In this document: positions 5,210 through 7,216 of the stretch, piece after piece
Layout: each line of letters begins with the position of its first letter
Numbering within the stretch: position 1 is the stretch's first letter
NCBI GenBank assembly: GCA_900757265.1
Contig: CAAENW010000192.1
Span: forward strand, 1-7,216
Reading direction: 5' to 3'
From: an uncultured Collinsella sp.
Lineage (GTDB): Bacteria > Actinomycetota > Coriobacteriia > Coriobacteriales > Coriobacteriaceae
DNA: 7,216 nt
Notes under the pieces: model-generated
The model's database searches: none
What the model was told of the DNA's origin: nothing
What the model saw: the letters and a program-made list of their open reading frames with translations, nothing else
Program-made: the position numbers and the translations under genes

Positions 5210-7216
5210 CTAATGGATAAGCTTAAAGTCCAAGTGCCCACGCGTGGTATTGACGCGCGAGACCTCGATAATCACGCGCTGGCCCAGTTCATAGCGAGTC
5301 CCCGTGTCGGCGCCCGTCAGCGTAAGCGCATCCTCGTCGAACTCGAACCACTCGTTGCCCAGGCTCTTGATCGAAACCAAGCCTTCGACCTGCGTCAGGT
5401 CCAAGCGCACAAAGAGGCCCATGCTGCTAACCCACGAGACGGTTCCGGCATAGCGCTCGCCCAGACGGTCCTCATAGTACTGGGCAATCTTGATCTTTTG
5501 CGTCGCATGGCTAGCGGCATCTGCCGCGCGCTCGGCATCGCTGCATGCGCGGCAGATCTGCGGCAGAATGCGCGGCAGCGACTCGCGCCCCTTGCCGATC
5601 AGCCGCGGCGTACGGACCAGGGCGTCCTTGCCGCCGAGCTGCTCATAGGCCAACTGCAGTTTGAGCACGCGGTGCACCACCAGATCGGGGTAGCGACGGA
5701 TGGGACTCGTAAAGTGACAGTAGCACGGCGCGGCGAGCGCAAAGTGGCCCTCGTTGCGCGGCTTGTACAGTGCGCGCTGCATGCTGCGCAGAAGCAGCGT
5801 GTTGACGAGCGGTGCGCTGGCCGTACCGGCGGCAGCATCAACTGCAGCCTGTAGCTCATCGGGACTCCCCAGGGCGATACCGGCAGCACGGCGATCGTCG
5901 ATGATGCCCAGCTGCGCCAGCGCAACGGCGGCACCGTGCAGGCTATCGGGGCTCGGATCCTCATGCACGCGATAGCAGGCCTCGATATCACGGTCTGCCA
6001 GCCACTCTGCAACGCACTCGTTGGCGAGTAGCATGGCTTCCTCGATAAGCGACGTGGCACACGAACGCTCGCGCGCCACAATCTGCACGGGTACTCCGTC
6101 CTCATCCAATAGAGCGCGAATCTCGGCCGTGTCAAAATCGACTGAGCCGCGGGCACGACGAATACGACGGCGAAGTTCGGCGAGTTCGTTGGCGGCGACA
6201 AGGAAATCGCCGAGGTCGACGTTATAGCCGCGAGCAGTTTCCTCGCACGCAAGACCGCGCTCAAGCGCCTCCTCGCGCGAGGCCTCAGCAGCCGCAACAT
6301 CCTCAGCGGCGCCTTCCAGCACCGAATACTCAACCGCGTCGGCACGCACCAGCAGCGCCTCGGCGCCGTCATAGTCCATACGCACACGCGAGCGAATCAC
6401 GCTGGGGTAAGGATCGTAATGCCGCACGCGACCCTGCGCATCGAGCTCAATGTCAACGGTAAACGCAAGACGGTCCTCGTCAGGGCGAAGCGAGCATAGG
6501 TCACAGGACAGGCGTTCGGGCAGCATGGGAAGCACGCGATCGGCCAGATACACCGATGTCGTACGATGGCGAGCCTCAAGATCGATATGCCCGTCCCAAG
6601 CCACATAGTGAGAAACGTCAGCGATATGCACACCCAGCTTGTAGCCACCCTCGGGCGTGCGCTCAAGCGAAATGGCATCGTCAAAGTCGCGCGCGTCGAC
6701 CGGGTCGATCGTGATGACAAAGCGGTCGCGCAGATCGCGGCGGAGCGGGTCCTTAAGCGCCGCGGACACATCGAGCGAAAGCCCCTCGGCCTCGTCCAGC
6801 GCGGCCTCGGGATAGCTATCGGTATAGCCGTAACGCGCCATCACGTATTGAACGCCCAAATCGGGCGCGTCATCTCCGCCAATGCGGCGTTCGATCGTCA
6901 CGGTGCCCGATTCCAGGCGCGTCGGGTAGGTCAAAATGCGCGCGACAACGGCATCACCCGGGTGGACGCCCAGACGATCCGCCGAGGTATCCTCGGGCAG
7001 AATGAAGAAGTCGGCCTTCAGGCGCGAATCGAGCGGCTCGATCACACCGAGCGGACCAGCGGTCTGGTACGTACCCACCACGCTTATGGCTGTGCGCTCA
7101 ACCACGCCTTCGATCACGGCGCGCCGCTCACCGTGCGGGCTGTTCTTAATGCTCACGGCAACGGTATCGCCATCCATGATCTCGCGCTTACCGCGGCCCA
7201 TAACCTTGTAGTCGCC
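5210..7216 (-). CDS. rnr: Ribonuclease R, 3' part (N-terminus outside window)
   Basis: The 668 visible residues continue in frame past the right edge (the first codons read GDYKV before an internal Met), so the true start is outside. RNase R is a processive 3'-to-5' hydrolytic exoribonuclease that degrades structured RNA and acts in mRNA and rRNA quality control. In visible-fragment numbering, the end of the first cold-shock/OB domain and the second one lie at about 1-120, and the RNB catalytic domain runs from about 158 to 515. It shows TIDPVDARDFDDAIS at 169-183, with the metal-binding Asp cluster, then HIADVSHYV, LPMLPERLSCDLCSL and FTSPIRRYPDLVVHRVL. An S1 domain covers about 585-668 and ends in LDFKLIH. 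There is no lysine-rich C-terminal tail like that of E. coli RNase R, which is normal for many shorter homologues. All RNB motifs are intact. RNase II is less likely because of the S1 end and N-terminal layout. Confidence 0.95.
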   Translation of the reverse strand, partial: GDYKVMGRGKREIMDGDTVAVSIKNSPHGERRAVIEGVVERTAISVVGTYQTAGPLGVIEPLDSRLKADFFILPEDTSADRLGVHPGDAVVARILTYPTRLESGTVTIERRIGGDDAPDLGVQYVMARYGYTDSYPEAALDEAEGLSLDVSAALKDPLRRDLRDRFVITIDPVDARDFDDAISLERTPEGGYKLGVHIADVSHYVAWDGHIDLEARHRTTSVYLADRVLPMLPERLSCDLCSLRPDEDRLAFTVDIELDAQGRVRHYDPYPSVIRSRVRMDYDGAEALLVRADAVEYSVLEGAAEDVAAAEASREEALERGLACEETARGYNVDLGDFLVAANELAELRRRIRRARGSVDFDTAEIRALLDEDGVPVQIVARERSCATSLIEEAMLLANECVAEWLADRDIEACYRVHEDPSPDSLHGAAVALAQLGIIDDRRAAGIALGSPDELQAAVDAAAGTASAPLVNTLLLRSMQRALYKPRNEGHFALAAPCYCHFTSPIRRYPDLVVHRVLKLQLAYEQLGGKDALVRTPRLIGKGRESLPRILPQICRACSDAERAADAASHATQKIKIAQYYEDRLGERYAGTVSWVSSMGLFVRLDLTQVEGLVSIKSLGNEWFEFDEDALTLTGADTGTRYELGQRVIIEVSRVNTTRGHLDFKLIH

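Overview
The window reads as a GC-rich (about 60%), Gram-positive-type chromosome. All six genes lie on the minus strand, so transcription runs from base 7216 towards base 1. The strong Shine-Dalgarno sequences, frequent GTG and TTG starts, and a PTS-based MurNAc operon containing a MupG-like protein would fit a gut actinobacterium such as a coriobacterium (Collinsella-like). That assignment is an inference from overall character, not from a marker gene.

Layout in order of transcription: (1) 7216-5210, the 3' 668 codons of RNase R (rnr), closed by an 11-bp hairpin. (2) 5139-5050, an intergenic tract carrying five related ACCT-containing decamers in direct and inverted order. (3) 5032-4427, a 201-residue serine recombinase of the resolvase/invertase type with all catalytic residues intact. 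(4) 4322-3741, a VanZ-like membrane protein with a TTG start, followed by a hairpin terminator. (5) 3634-3571, a compact control region with a candidate extended -10 promoter and three inverted repeats. (6) 3536-1, a MurNAc catabolic operon in the order murR, murQ, murP, mupG (the last cut by the window edge).

The mur genes form a coherent pathway. MurP imports and 6-phosphorylates MurNAc, and by family analogy MurNAc-GlcNAc disaccharide. MupG is expected to split the 6-phospho-disaccharide into MurNAc-6P and GlcNAc. MurQ cleaves the lactyl ether of MurNAc-6P to give GlcNAc-6P and D-lactate. MurR is the RpiR-type regulator that probably senses MurNAc-6P. MurP has no EIIA domain, so it must borrow one encoded elsewhere.

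The enzymes belong to known families. The parts most worth a second look are non-coding: a well-formed terminator lying inside the operon just before the mupG Shine-Dalgarno, with a second hairpin after murP; the stacked palindromes upstream of murR; and the repeat cluster in front of the serine recombinase. I found no tRNA, rRNA, CRISPR array or complete insertion sequence.
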